32,708 nt of DNA, taken from Candidatus Azobacteroides sp. (GTDB lineage Bacteria > Bacteroidota > Bacteroidia > Bacteroidales > WRGA01). A program made the position numbers and the translations under genes. The notes under the pieces were generated by a model, which was not told the DNA's origin, ran no database searches, and saw only the letters and a program-made list of their open reading frames with translations. The stretch is taken from positions 1 through 32,708 of the forward strand of contig WRGA01000101.1 in assembly GCA_009787405.1 (NCBI GenBank). The letters run 5' to 3'. Shown piece by piece: positions 15,023 through 23,804 of this stretch (positions are counted from its first letter, which is position 1; each line of letters opens with the position of its first letter).

Positions 15023-16216
15023 ATGAGCAGAAAGAAAATAATAATGATCTGTGCAATCGTTTTGGTTTTGGGTATTATTGCATTTGTACTCATCAAAAAC
15101 GGAAGTAAAGAAGTGCAGTATACCACAGTCGTGGCAGAAGAAAAAACATTGCAACAAACCGTTACTGCAACGGGATATGTACAACCGGTGGATAAAGTCG
15201 ATGTAGGAACTCAGGTTTCGGGGGTGATCGAAAAAATTTATGTCGATTTTAATTCTCAGGTGAAAAAAGGGCAATTATTAGCTGAGTTGGATAAATCCAC
15301 TTTACAGGAAAAACTGTCTCAGGCGAACGCAAGTTTGTCGAGTTCTCAAAGTGATCTGGTTTTTGCCCAACAAAATTATGACCGGATCAAACAACTTTAC
15401 GATGTCAAAGCAGCGACTCAGGCTTCTTATGAAGATGCAACCAATAAGCTGACTCAAGCCAAAACTGCGGTGATTAACGCCCAAGCCAATCTTTATCAGG
15501 CCAAAGTCAATCTTTCCTATGCCGAAATTTATTCGCCCATCGACGGCGTGGTTTTGAATCGGGCTGTCGAACAAGGACAAACGGTCGCTTCATCGTTCAA
15601 CACGCCGACATTATTCACCATTGCCAACGATTTGACCAAAATGCAGGTTGAGGCCGATGTGGATGAAGCGGATATAGGTCTCGTCCGTATCGGACAACCG
15701 GTTAATTTTACGGTTGATGCATACAGCGACGACACGTTTACGGGTACAGTGACTCAAATCAGAATGCAACCCACTGTTACAAGCAACGTCGTAACATATA
15801 CCGTCATTGTCGAGGCGCCGAATCCCGATCAAAAACTTTATCCGGGAATGACAGCCAATATCATCATCGTCACCCGAGAAGAAAAAGGGATTTCCATTCC
15901 GACGGAAGCATTGAAATTTAACCCGGCGGCAGATGTCGCAAAACATTTGAACATCAAAGTGGTTCCCGACGGAAAACGAAAACACCGCGTATGGGTAAAA
16001 ACCGCCGACAATAATATCGCATGTAAAGAAGTAAAAACGGACCTCAATGACGGTGTCGATGTGATTGTTACTGAAGGACTTAATATAGGTGATACGATTG
16101 TATTGTCTGCCTCGATGGAGAAAAAAGCGAAAAAAAATCAGGAAGGAACGCCGGCCGCCAATCCTTTCATGCCGAGACGTGCGGGAAATTCCGGCTCAGG
16201 CAATAGAAGAATGTAA
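15023..16216 (+). CDS. macA: MacA-like periplasmic adaptor (HlyD/RND-type membrane fusion protein)
   Basis: A 397-residue membrane fusion protein with an N-terminal anchor helix (IIMICAIVLVLGIIAFVLI, about 6-24). It bridges the inner membrane transporter and TolC. Domains in order are a lipoyl half-motif with TATGYVQPVDKVDVGTQVSG (about 48-67), a coiled-coil hairpin (about 90-155), the second lipoyl half with YSPIDGVVLNRAVEQGQTVA (about 171-190), a beta-barrel domain, and a membrane-proximal domain ending in a Lys/Gly/Arg-rich tail. Its place between TolC and a MacB-type ABC ATPase/permease pair supports the MacA assignment over RND adaptors. Confidence 0.92.
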   Translation: MSRKKIIMICAIVLVLGIIAFVLIKNGSKEVQYTTVVAEEKTLQQTVTATGYVQPVDKVDVGTQVSGVIEKIYVDFNSQVKKGQLLAELDKSTLQEKLSQANASLSSSQSDLVFAQQNYDRIKQLYDVKAATQASYEDATNKLTQAKTAVINAQANLYQAKVNLSYAEIYSPIDGVVLNRAVEQGQTVASSFNTPTLFTIANDLTKMQVEADVDEADIGLVRIGQPVNFTVDAYSDDTFTGTVTQIRMQPTVTSNVVTYTVIVEAPNPDQKLYPGMTANIIIVTREEKGISIPTEALKFNPAADVAKHLNIKVVPDGKRKHRVWVKTADNNIACKEVKTDLNDGVDVIVTEGLNIGDTIVLSASMEKKAKKNQEGTPAANPFMPRRAGNSGSGNRRM

Positions 16217-16241
16217 AATTTATTCTCGGAATGTTAATGGT

Positions 16242-17048
16242 ATGGTAAAAAATATGCGCATTAATTCAGTTGTTTCTGTCAATGTTCCTCCTTCGGGCGA
16301 CAAAAGCTCTTCGGGGTTGATCTGCATCGATGAACTTCGCAGAACATTTCAAGTCGGAAGCGAGGAAGTGCATGCTTTGAAAGGAATTTCATTCTCGATC
16401 TTTGAAGGCGAATTTGTCAGCATCATGGGTACCAGCGGAAGCGGAAAATCGACCCTGCTCAATATTTTGGGTTGTCTCGACCGCCCCACTTCCGGCGAAT
16501 ATTATATCGACGGAATTGCGGTAAGCGTCCGTTCAAAGGACGAACTTTCAACATTGCGGAACAGGAAAATCGGATTTGTTTTTCAATCATACAATTTGCT
16601 GGCAAGGACATCGGCCTTGGAAAATGTGGAATTGCCGTTGTTGTACAACAGCGTGATATCAAGTAAAGAAAGGAAGGAAAAAGCGATCCGGGCATTGGAA
16701 CAAGTGGGATTGCAGGATCGTATGGATCACATGCCCAATCAACTTTCGGGCGGACAGCAGCAACGGGTGGCTATTGCCCGCGCTTTGGTGAATGATCCTG
16801 TCATTCTGTTGGCTGATGAAGCGACGGGGAATTTGGATACCCGGACCTCTTACGAAATCATGAGTTTGTTTCAACAGCTTAATACCGAAGGAAAAACGAT
16901 CGCTTTTGTCACTCATGAACCGGATATTGCGGTTTTCACCGATCGGACGATCATGCTTCGAGACGGACATATCGTCAAAGACGAACCGGTTACGGCCAAA
17001 TCGGCTAAAGAGGCCTTGGATGCGTTGCCGCCGAAGGACGACTATTGA
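16242..17048 (+). CDS. MacB-type ABC transporter ATPase (LolD/MacB family)
   Basis: A 268-residue ATPase powering the MacB-like exporter. Walker A is GTSGSGKST (63-71), the Q-loop FVFQSYNLL follows, the ABC signature is LSGGQQQR (near 168-175), Walker B is VILLADEAT, and the H-loop is FVTHEPD. I choose the ATG at 16242, 25 bases after the adaptor stop. An open frame runs back to 16089, but it overlaps the adaptor gene by over 120 bases and its extra residues have no family match. An ATG at 16254 is also possible. In proteobacterial MacB the ATPase and permease are fused; here they are separate proteins, as is common in this phylum. Between this gene and the permease gene is a short heptamer repeat tract. 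Confidence 0.92.
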   Translation: MVKNMRINSVVSVNVPPSGDKSSSGLICIDELRRTFQVGSEEVHALKGISFSIFEGEFVSIMGTSGSGKSTLLNILGCLDRPTSGEYYIDGIAVSVRSKDELSTLRNRKIGFVFQSYNLLARTSALENVELPLLYNSVISSKERKEKAIRALEQVGLQDRMDHMPNQLSGGQQQRVAIARALVNDPVILLADEATGNLDTRTSYEIMSLFQQLNTEGKTIAFVTHEPDIAVFTDRTIMLRDGHIVKDEPVTAKSAKEALDALPPKDDY

Positions 17049-17052
17049 TCAA

Positions 17053-17076
17053 TTAAGAGTTAAGAGTTAAGAGTTG
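17053..17076. repeat. Heptamer tract TTAAGAG x3
   Basis: Three exact TTAAGAG units plus a partial one lie in the 66-base gap between the MacB-like ATPase and permease genes. It is the same family as the tract at 94-142, in opposite orientation. It lies inside an operon, so it will be transcribed. Confidence 0.8.
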
Positions 17077-17114
17077 ACAAATATTGACTTATAAATTAAA
17101 TTATAAATCGGTAA

Positions 17115-18335
17115 ATGAATTTTTATAATCTTTTTAAGATCGCCTATACTGCGTTGTTGCGTAATAAGACGCGGGCATTGCTCACCATGTTGGGGATTAT
17201 CATCGGTATTTCATCGGTGATTGCCATGGTCAGTTTGGGACAAAGTTCTTCGGTCAGCATCAACGAACAAATTTCGAGCATGGGAACGAATTTGATTATG
17301 GTCATGCGTGCCAGCCAACGACAAGGAGGGGTCAACATCGGCTCGGGAAATGTGCAGACACTTACGGAACAGGATGTAAGCGCCATCCGTCAAAAGTCGA
17401 ATTATATCAGCATGGTGACGCCGGTGGTGAATGCCGGGGGGCAATTGGTCGTCGGATCCAATAACTGGCCCGGAAGTTTGCAAGGCGGAGATGTTGATTA
17501 TTTAGCCATCCGGAAATATGAAATTGCGAGCGGAAACATGTTTTCCGAACAGGACGTTCGAAATTCGGCCAAAGTGTGTATCATTGGAGAGACTGTACGG
17601 CAAAATCTTTTTCCGGATGAAGCAAATCCCGTCGGACAAAGTATTCGTTTCAATAAAATTCCGTTCAGGGTCATCGGAGTTTTGGAAAGCAAGGGTCAAA
17701 ACAGCATGGGACAAGATCAGGACGATATTGTGATTGCTCCGTATACCACGGTACAAAAACGGATATTGGCGATTACATACATTCACATGATCATGGCTTC
17801 CGCCGAAAGTGAAGACGTTGCTACCACCGCTGCCGATGAAGTTAGAAATATTATCCGGACTCAACATAAATTAAAAGAAAATCAGGAAGATGATTTTCAG
17901 GTGCGTACTCAACAAGAAATTTTGCAAACAATGGGTTCCATAAGCGGTTTTTTAACGGTATTGCTGGCTGCGATTGCGTCTATTTCTTTGGTTGTGGGCG
18001 GAATCGGGATCATGAATATTATGTATGTCACGGTGACGGAACGGACTAAGGAAATCGGGTTGAGAATGGCCATCGGAGCTCATAACAGAGACATTTTGCT
18101 CCAATTTCTGACAGAAAGTATGATCCTCAGCTTAGTCGGCGGAATCATCGGCATCATTTTCGGGCTCGTTTTATCTTACGTTGCTTCCTTTTTGCTTAAA
18201 TGGCCGTATATTGTAAGTGCTTCCGCAGTGGGAATTTCTTTTCTGGTTTGCGCCGCCACCGGAATTTTTTTCGGCTGGTACCCGGCCAAAAGAGCGGCTT
18301 CTCTGGATCCGATCAATGCATTGAGGTATGAATAA
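17115..18335 (+). CDS. macB: MacB-like ABC transporter permease (FtsX domain)
   Basis: A 406-residue inner membrane permease of the MacB/FtsX type. An N-terminal membrane helix (about 18-45: ALLTMLGIIIGISSVIAMVS) leads into the periplasmic MacB_PCD domain (about 46-265), followed by three C-terminal helices (about 283-308, 335-360 and 370-390). The cytoplasmic coupling stretch VTERTKEIGLRMAIGAHNRD is intact, and the protein ends with PAKRAASLDPINALRYE, the usual family end. Together with the three preceding genes it forms a complete tripartite exporter that may handle macrolides, peptides, haem precursors or lipoproteins; the substrate is not predictable. Confidence 0.93.
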   Translation: MNFYNLFKIAYTALLRNKTRALLTMLGIIIGISSVIAMVSLGQSSSVSINEQISSMGTNLIMVMRASQRQGGVNIGSGNVQTLTEQDVSAIRQKSNYISMVTPVVNAGGQLVVGSNNWPGSLQGGDVDYLAIRKYEIASGNMFSEQDVRNSAKVCIIGETVRQNLFPDEANPVGQSIRFNKIPFRVIGVLESKGQNSMGQDQDDIVIAPYTTVQKRILAITYIHMIMASAESEDVATTAADEVRNIIRTQHKLKENQEDDFQVRTQQEILQTMGSISGFLTVLLAAIASISLVVGGIGIMNIMYVTVTERTKEIGLRMAIGAHNRDILLQFLTESMILSLVGGIIGIIFGLVLSYVASFLLKWPYIVSASAVGISFLVCAATGIFFGWYPAKRAASLDPINALRYE

Positions 18336-18350
18336 TGAAAAAATAATCTT

Positions 18351-18358
18351 TATATTTG
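18351..18358 (+). promoter_or_regulatory. -7 box for the M48 peptidase gene
   Basis: TATATTTG matches TAnnTTTG and lies 34 bases before the ATG at 18393, so the peptidase can be transcribed separately from the efflux operon. No -33 TTTG is visible at the right distance. Confidence 0.5.
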
Positions 18359-18392
18359 CAGTATAATTTTTACATAAAAAATATCCACGATC

Positions 18393-19250
18393 ATGAAAAA
18401 AACAGTTGCCTTTATTGCTCTTATAGCCTTTATGTATAGCTGCAGCAGTGTTCCCATCACCGGACGCAAGCAATTGTCGTTGGTTTCGGACGATGAGGTG
18501 ATGTCGTTGAGTTTGCAAGAATATAGTGATTACATTAAAACCGCCCAAAAATCAACCGATAAAACCAATACGGCTCTTGTGGTGAAAGTGGGGCAGAATA
18601 TTGCCGGTGCCGTGACTGCTTATTATAAATCGGTGGGGCAGGAATCTTTGCTGAACGGATATGCCTGGGAGTTTAACTTGATCAAAGACCCCCAAGTCAA
18701 TGCGTTTTGTATGCCCGGCGGTAAAATCGTGGTGTATGAGGGGATTCTTCCTTATACGCAAAATGAAACCGGATTGGCCGTTGTTTTAGGACATGAAGTC
18801 GCACATGCCGTGGCCAAGCATGCCAATGAACGGATGTCTCAACAAGTGGCCGCTCAATACGGAAGTACTGCCTTGGGTGTAATTTTAGGCTCTCAATCGG
18901 AAACCGCCCAAACAATTGCCGGCACAGTGTACGGACTCGGATCTCAATATGGCGTCATGTTACCATTTTCCCGCAAACAAGAACTCGAAGCCGACCAATT
19001 GGGGTTGGTTTTTATGGCCATTGCCGGATATGACCCGCATGAAGCCGTTCCGTTTTGGCAACGGATGGCGGCACAAGGAAACGCCGTACCCGAATTTATG
19101 AGTACTCACCCGTCTGACCAAACCCGGATATCGAAAATCCAATCTGATTTTTTACCGTTGGCTTTGAAATATTACAACACCGGTAAAGTAAGCGGCTCTT
19201 CTTCCGGAACCCCGTCGAATGCAAAAACCGACAGTAAATGGTCGTTTTAG
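18393..19250 (+). CDS. M48-family metallopeptidase lipoprotein
   Basis: A 285-residue zinc protease of the M48 group (relatives: LoiP/YcaL and BepA of E. coli), acting at the envelope and probably on misfolded outer membrane proteins. The N-terminus is a lipoprotein signal with the lipobox MYSC (Cys at about 16), followed by the family stretch VPITGRKQLSLVSDDEV. The zinc site is complete: HEVAH (134-138) and the third ligand Glu199 in ELEADQLG. A Thr-His-Pro-Ser stretch (STHPSDQTRISKI) matches the family's C-terminal segment, and the last 25 residues are a Ser/Gly-rich tail. The start is fixed by the signal peptide. A palindromic repeat (19280) follows the stop. Confidence 0.92.
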   Translation: MKKTVAFIALIAFMYSCSSVPITGRKQLSLVSDDEVMSLSLQEYSDYIKTAQKSTDKTNTALVVKVGQNIAGAVTAYYKSVGQESLLNGYAWEFNLIKDPQVNAFCMPGGKIVVYEGILPYTQNETGLAVVLGHEVAHAVAKHANERMSQQVAAQYGSTALGVILGSQSETAQTIAGTVYGLGSQYGVMLPFSRKQELEADQLGLVFMAIAGYDPHEAVPFWQRMAAQGNAVPEFMSTHPSDQTRISKIQSDFLPLALKYYNTGKVSGSSSGTPSNAKTDSKWSF

Positions 19251-19279
19251 TTAGGCAAGAAAAATAATATCTAATTATT

Positions 19280-19412
19280 TAAGCATGTCGCAAAAATAAT
19301 TTATATTTTAAACGCCAAGTCACAAAGACGGAAAGGCGCGAAGTTTAAAATCCTTATGGCTTTGCGTCTTCGCGTTTAAAAGAATATAAATTAAATTCTG
19401 CCGGATAACTTA
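19280..19412 (+). repeat. Palindromic MITE-like repeat, copy 2
   Basis: A 133-bp copy beginning TAAGCATGTCGCAAAAATAA and ending GCCGGATAACTTA, same orientation as copy 1. The internal palindrome arms are AAACGCCAAGTCACAAAG and GGCTTTGCGTCTTCGCGTTT. It lies downstream of the peptidase gene and upstream of the IS element. Confidence 0.85.
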
Positions 19413-19510
19413 GTAGACAATCGGAAATTGATTCGATTTTTTGACTTTCAGGTAGCTTTTCTGTTTTTGATGAGTTTCTTTGTCGGAAAATGTTTTTATT
19501 TTTCAAAAAA

Positions 19511-20485
19511 TTAGAGTTTATGTAAATTAGTTTTCGTAATGCCACGTATTGATTTTAATTCTAAAATTATGGATAGCGGCACAAGTTTTAAAGATTCTCT
19601 GAACGAAGTTGTCGACCCTAAGCCTGCACTCATCCTTAACGATTCTCATGCGTTTGGCGCTCCCTATGGCATGCTCCACTCTTACTCTAAAAGAGAAAAT
19701 TTCCCTATTGTACTCTTTTTCTTCCTTCGTGAGTTCTCTGCCTCTGGGCTTTTTTATCGGTTGAGAAATAACAACTCCATCCGGTTTATATCCCTGATAT
19801 CCGGCATCTTGGTACAGTTGACAGGGATAAGGAAAAGAATACATTGTATTGGCTATCGTCCGTCATGAGTTTTCCCGCTCACACTCGGACCGACAAAAAG
19901 AAACAGACAACAAGCCGTAATAATAACTGCATTTTTGACTATGTGCTTCTTTTTCTTTCCGCCGTAATTTTCCTGCTGCTCATCCCGATCAAGTCGGACG
20001 GGGAATTTCCCGCTCTGTCCCGTCATACAGCAAAATCATAAGACCATTCCGGTTCGACCGGATTTTGAGCAGTTTCCCGAACTCCTTTTGCGTTTCGGCA
20101 GGCATTGCCTCCACACCCCACAGGCATTGCTCAAGAATACGGTGCAAAACATGAATAAAACTGTTACAGTGTGTCTGATCCGGATCAAAACAGGCTGCAT
20201 GATATTCCTGAAGCGGGTTGTTTTTCAAGTAAACCAATATGAAAAACAATCGGTCGGCAATGGTGGGAAACGAACTATTTTTATAGATGATAAAACTTTG
20301 CCGGTTATCGCGAAACTTTCCGCTCATATCGTATTGAGAGAAATACTCATTTTCTCGGACTGTTCCGTGGAAAAACCCGTCAAAGAATGGAAACTTTTTT
20401 CGTTATTTTGATAATCTGTATATTTCATCATGCAAAGGTACGTTCGCGCATGTAATATAAAAATTCTAATTTACATTAACTCTAT
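19511..20485 (-). mobile_element. Decayed IS5-family insertion sequence (about 975 bp)
   Basis: Bounded by terminal inverted repeats TTAGAGTTTATGTAAATTAG (19511-19530) and the complement of ATAGAGTTAATGTAAATTAG (20466-20485), 18 of 20 positions matching. It encodes on the minus strand one transposase broken by frameshifts. No target duplication could be read with confidence, so the outer edges may be off by a few bases. Confidence 0.8.
19527..20431 (-). pseudogene. IS5-family DDE transposase broken by at least three frameshifts
   Basis: Joining three frames of the minus strand rebuilds a near full-length transposase of about 300 residues (DDE_Tnp_4 with the N-terminal HTH_Tnp_4-like region). 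It starts MMKYTDYQNNEKSFHSLTGF at 20431. It shifts near 20345-20360 into a frame with TIADRLFFILVYLKNNPLQE and YDGTEREIPRP, again near 19990-19995 into DEQQENYGGKKKKHIVKNAV and VGPSVSGKTHD, and again near 19853-19860 into YQDAGYQGYKP, RVRVEHAIGSAKRMRIVKDE and the end. The catalytic Asp (DGTER), Asp (QDAGYQG) and Glu (VEHAIG) codons all survive, which suggests recent decay or sequencing errors. The stop codon lies inside the left terminal repeat. Confidence 0.88.
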
Positions 20486-20723
20486 TATACTTTTTTCAAT
20501 CTCTCAAAATCACATTTTCTACAAACTATTTATCGTTCATTACATTAAAATACCCCCGTTCCTCTTTGAGAGCCGGGATATTTTCAATTCGTGATTTTTA
20601 ATTTTTAATTGAACAATAAGTCTTTTCCGAATCAGTTCATTTTGAAGCTTTTCCGGGTTATATGTTGGTGCCGGCTTTCTACAATTTGGAATTATTTTGC
20701 TGAATTTAATGCCCTGAATTGCT

Positions 20724-20753
20724 TTTGTTATCAGGTTTTAAGTATTACTTTTG
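20724..20753 (+). promoter_or_regulatory. Bacteroidota-type promoter for transketolase
   Basis: TTTG at 20724-20727, an 18-base spacer, and TACTTTTG at 20746-20753: the same geometry as the promoter at 225-254. The ATG follows at 20779. Confidence 0.75.
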
Positions 20754-20778
20754 TGTCAAAACAAACATACTTTAACAG

Positions 20779-22815
20779 ATGAACGATACACATTTAATGA
20801 ATCGTGCGGCCGATAATATCCGCATTCTTTCTGCGGCCATGGTCGAAAAAGCAAAATCCGGACACCCCGGAGGCGCTATGGGAGGCGCAGATTTTATCAA
20901 CGTTTTGTTTTCCGAGTTTTTGGTTTTTGATCCGGACAATCCTGAATGGACCGACAGAGACCGTTTCTTTTTGGATCCGGGACACATGTCGCCGATGTTA
21001 TATTCGGTATTGGCATTGACGGGGAAATTTTCGCCGGATGAATTGATGCAATTCCGTCAATGGGGAAGTCCTACGCCCGGACATCCGGAAGTGGATGTGA
21101 AGCGTGGTATCGAGAATACTTCCGGCCCGCTGGGACAAGGTCATACCATGGGAGTCGGAGCCGCGATTGCCGAACGTTTCCTTGCCGCTCGTTTCAAAAA
21201 CCGGATCAATCATAAAACGTATGCGTTTATTTCCGACGGCGGTGTCCAAGAGGAAATTTCCCAAGGCGCCGGAAGATTGGCCGGTTTTCTCGGATTGAGT
21301 AATTTCATTATGTTTTACGACTGTAACGGGGTTCAACTTTCATCCATGACGAATCAGGTGACAGCCGAAGACACCGGGCGAAAATATGAGGCGTGGGGAT
21401 GGAATGTATTGCATATCAACGGAAATGATGCGAGAGAAATCCGTGAAGCTTTGACCCAAGCCAATGCCGAAACCAAACGTCCGACGTTGATTATCGGAAA
21501 AACGGTGATGGGAAAAGGAGTGGTGAAAGAGGATCATTCCCGTTATGAAGGGCAATGTGCTACGCACGGCATGCCGTTGAGCGAAGCCGGGGCTTCGTTC
21601 GATAAAACAGTCGAAAATCTGGGCGGAGATCCGAAAAATCCTTTCCGGATATTTCCCGATGTCGCCGATTTATATGCCAAACGGAAAGCGGAACTGAGAA
21701 AAATCGTTACGGAACGGAAAGCCGCTCACGCCGCATGGGAATCGGAAAATCCCGATTCGGCAAAAAAACTGAAAAAATTCTTTTCGAAAGAAATTCCGAA
21801 CATTGATTATTCCGCCATCGAGCAAAAACCGGATCAGGCGACTCGTGCGGCATCGGCAACCGTGTTGGGCGTTTTCGCCAAACAAGTCGAAAATATGATC
21901 GTTGCTTCGGCGGATTTGGCCAACTCGGATAAAACCGACGGATTTTTGAAAAATACGACTGCCTTCACAAACGGTGATTTTACCGGGGCGTTTTTGCAAG
22001 CCGGTGTTTGCGAACTGACGATGGGTGCGATTATGAACGGTATTGCATTGCACGGCGGCATTATCTGTGCCTGCGGAACGTTTTTTGTTTTCTCCGATTA
22101 CATGAAACCTGCCGTCCGCATGGCGGCGTTGCAGCAGCTTCCCGTGAAATATATTTGGACGCACGACGCTTTCCGCGTCGGTGAAGATGGTCCGACCCAT
22201 CAACCGGTGGAACAGGAGGCGCAAATCCGTTTGTTGGAACAATTGAAAAATCATCACGGGCAAAACAGTTTGTTGGTGCTTCGTCCGGCCGATGTGCATG
22301 AAACAACCGCGGCGTGGAAGTTGGCGGTGGAAAATACGCAAACACCGACGGCATTGATTCTTTCCCGTCAGAACATCAAAAATTTACCTGCCGATTCGGG
22401 AAACAGATATCAAGAAGCGTTGCAGGCGGCAAAAGGTGCTTATGTCGTTCAAAAAGCGGTAGATCCGGACGTGGTGCTGCTGGCCAATGGTTCGGAAGTC
22501 GCCACATTGATTGATGTCGCCGTTTTGTTGAAAGAACGTAAAAATCTGAATGTTCAAGTGGTGTCCGCTCCGTCGGAAGGATTGTTTTTCAATCAACCGG
22601 AAGCCTACCGGTTGGAAGTGATTCCCGATCACGTTCCCGTGTTCGGATTGACGGCAGGTTTGCCTTCGACATTATATCGTCTTGCCGGTAAAAACGGCAT
22701 GGTGCAAGGCTTGGATCATTTCGGTTATTCCGCCCCGTATAAAGTCTTGGACGAAAAATTCGGCTATACCGCCGAAACGGTTTATAATAACGTTGTTAAG
22801 TTTATTAATAAATAG
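20779..22815 (+). CDS. tkt: Transketolase
   Basis: A 678-residue thiamine diphosphate enzyme transferring two-carbon units between sugar phosphates in the non-oxidative pentose phosphate pathway. The N-terminal domain has SGHPGGAMGGADF (about 27-40), DPGHMSP and TPGHPEVD, and the diphosphate/metal motif SDGGVQEEISQGAGRLAG with the Asn of DCNGVQLSSM. The second domain has the catalytic Glu region FTGAFLQAGVCELTMGAIMNG and EDGPTHQPVEQ (about 468-478). The C-terminal domain has LANGSEVATLIDVA. The SDGGVQEE form replaces the proteobacterial GDG-L-EG but is, to my knowledge, the usual Bacteroidota version. Length is typical. The ribose-5-phosphate isomerase gene follows in the same direction after 241 bases. 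Confidence 0.96.
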   Translation: MNDTHLMNRAADNIRILSAAMVEKAKSGHPGGAMGGADFINVLFSEFLVFDPDNPEWTDRDRFFLDPGHMSPMLYSVLALTGKFSPDELMQFRQWGSPTPGHPEVDVKRGIENTSGPLGQGHTMGVGAAIAERFLAARFKNRINHKTYAFISDGGVQEEISQGAGRLAGFLGLSNFIMFYDCNGVQLSSMTNQVTAEDTGRKYEAWGWNVLHINGNDAREIREALTQANAETKRPTLIIGKTVMGKGVVKEDHSRYEGQCATHGMPLSEAGASFDKTVENLGGDPKNPFRIFPDVADLYAKRKAELRKIVTERKAAHAAWESENPDSAKKLKKFFSKEIPNIDYSAIEQKPDQATRAASATVLGVFAKQVENMIVASADLANSDKTDGFLKNTTAFTNGDFTGAFLQAGVCELTMGAIMNGIALHGGIICACGTFFVFSDYMKPAVRMAALQQLPVKYIWTHDAFRVGEDGPTHQPVEQEAQIRLLEQLKNHHGQNSLLVLRPADVHETTAAWKLAVENTQTPTALILSRQNIKNLPADSGNRYQEALQAAKGAYVVQKAVDPDVVLLANGSEVATLIDVAVLLKERKNLNVQVVSAPSEGLFFNQPEAYRLEVIPDHVPVFGLTAGLPSTLYRLAGKNGMVQGLDHFGYSAPYKVLDEKFGYTAETVYNNVVKFINK

Positions 22816-22823
22816 ACGGATAG

Positions 22824-22856
22824 AAGTTAAGAATTAAGAGTTGAGAGTTAAGAGTT
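22824..22856. repeat. Heptamer tract of the TTAAGAG type
   Basis: About four degenerate units (GTTAAGAATTAAGAGTTGAG and following). It lies just after the transketolase stop, in inverted orientation to the larger tract at 22968-23047, with which it could form a stem in the transcript. Confidence 0.8.
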
Positions 22857-22967
22857 TTCGGGATTAAAAAATGTATTTCATGGATAAGGAAATTATGTGG
22901 ATTTCATTTGTTTTTATTATTTCGGTAAACTAAATAAAGTTCTTGACTATTAATATTTAATCATTAC

Positions 22968-23047
22968 TCTTAATCGCCAACTTTTAACTCTTAATTTTTT
23001 AACTCTTAACTCTTAATTCTTAACTCTTAATTCTTAACTCTTAACTT
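22968..23047. repeat. Long heptamer tract of the TTAACTC/TTAATTC type
   Basis: The longest such tract here, with about ten units (ACTCTTAATTCTTAACTC repeating) ending only 10 bases before the GTG start of the isomerase gene. It therefore occupies the 5' untranslated or promoter region of that gene. Confidence 0.85.
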
Positions 23048-23056
23048 TAAGTCCTT

Positions 23057-23497
23057 GTGGAAAATAAGATTATAGGAATAGCATCCGATCATGCGGGTTT
23101 TGAAATGAAGCGCCGGTTGATTGACCAAATGCAGAAGGAAGGTATTGTGCTTAAAGATTTCGGCACTTATAGCGCAGAACGGTGCGATTACCCGGATTTC
23201 GGACATGCGTTGGCTGTTGCAGTGGAAACCGGCGAATGTTCCGTCGGAATTGCGATTTGCGGTTCCGGAAACGGAATTAACATGGTGTTGAATAAACATC
23301 CGAAGATCAGGGCCGCTCTTTGTTGGACGCCCGAAATCGCACAATTGGGCCGGGCGCATAACGATGCCAATGTTCTGTCATTGCCGGGCCGGTTTATAAC
23401 CGTCGAAGAGGCGTTCGACATTGTACATGTATTTTTGTCGACACCGTTTGAAGGCGGAAGACACTTGTGCCGGATCAAGAAAATACCGCTGACATGA
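23057..23497 (+). CDS. rpiB: Ribose-5-phosphate isomerase B
   Basis: A 146-residue RpiB/LacAB-family sugar-phosphate isomerase that interconverts ribose 5-phosphate and ribulose 5-phosphate. The phosphate-binding start IGIASDHAGFEMK (about 6-18), the active-site Cys in AICGSGNGINM (about 71-81), and the stretch HNDANVLSLPGRFI (about 115-128) are all present. The best start is GTG at 23057; the next upstream in-frame codons reach a stop after two codons, and no ATG is available near the conserved N-terminus. No Shine-Dalgarno sequence is visible, and the heptamer tract abuts the start. It works with transketolase in the same pathway. A hairpin terminator lies at 23558. Confidence 0.94.
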   Translation: MENKIIGIASDHAGFEMKRRLIDQMQKEGIVLKDFGTYSAERCDYPDFGHALAVAVETGECSVGIAICGSGNGINMVLNKHPKIRAALCWTPEIAQLGRAHNDANVLSLPGRFITVEEAFDIVHVFLSTPFEGGRHLCRIKKIPLT

Positions 23498-23557
23498 AAT
23501 AAATGAACGTATTGCCGGAAAATCGATTTATTTTTATGTCAAAGATAAATAAACCCG

Positions 23558-23618
23558 ACAAAAGTCCATTCCGATAAAATCGGTCATTTGATTTTCGGGA
23601 ACGGGCTTTTGTGTTTTT
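23558..23618 (+). terminator. Terminator of rpiB
   Basis: ACAAAAGTCC (23558-23567) pairs with GGGCTTTTGT (23603-23612) with one G-T pair, enclosing the small inner stem CCGAT/ATCGG, and is followed by GTTTTT. Confidence 0.75.
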
Positions 23619-23637
23619 AATAAAAATCCGCAAATTG

Positions 23638-23777
23638 TAAGTACCCGGAAAAATTTAATTTAAATTATTTTAAACGCGAAGATGCAAGGACACAAAGCCG
23701 CAAAGATTTTAAACTTCGCGTCTTTTCGCCTTTGTGACTTGGCGTTTAAAATATAAACTATTTTTCCACCATACTTA
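23638..23777 (-). repeat. Palindromic MITE-like repeat, copy 3
   Basis: A 140-bp copy with ends TAAGTACCCGGAAAAA and TTTTTCCACCATACTTA, opposite in orientation to copies 1 and 2. It differs from copy 4 at only about five positions. It lies between convergent genes. Confidence 0.88.
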
Positions 23778-23804
23778 AAATCGTGAAATTGTGAAATCGT
23801 AAAA

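Larger units (their letters stand above)
23498..23804. other. Convergent intergenic region between rpiB and the TPR regulator
   Basis: Holds a terminator for rpiB (23558-23618) and a full palindromic repeat (23638-23777). Nothing coding is visible. Confidence 0.7.

Noticed and set aside
16089-16241. 51-residue N-terminal extension of the MacB-like ATPase
   Set aside because: It overlaps the adaptor gene by over 120 bases and has no resemblance to ABC ATPases; the ATG at 16242 fits family length.
19989-20327. 112-codon minus-strand ORF as an independent gene
   Set aside because: It is the middle frame of the broken IS5 transposase, continuing into the next frames with the family motifs.
21670-22341. 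223-codon minus-strand ORF within transketolase
   Set aside because: Antisense to a clearly conserved enzyme; composition is that of a shadow frame (His/Arg/Phe-rich) and no family is visible.
22968-23047. CRISPR-like array from the repeated heptamers
   Set aside because: Units are 7 bases with no spacers and no cas genes nearby.
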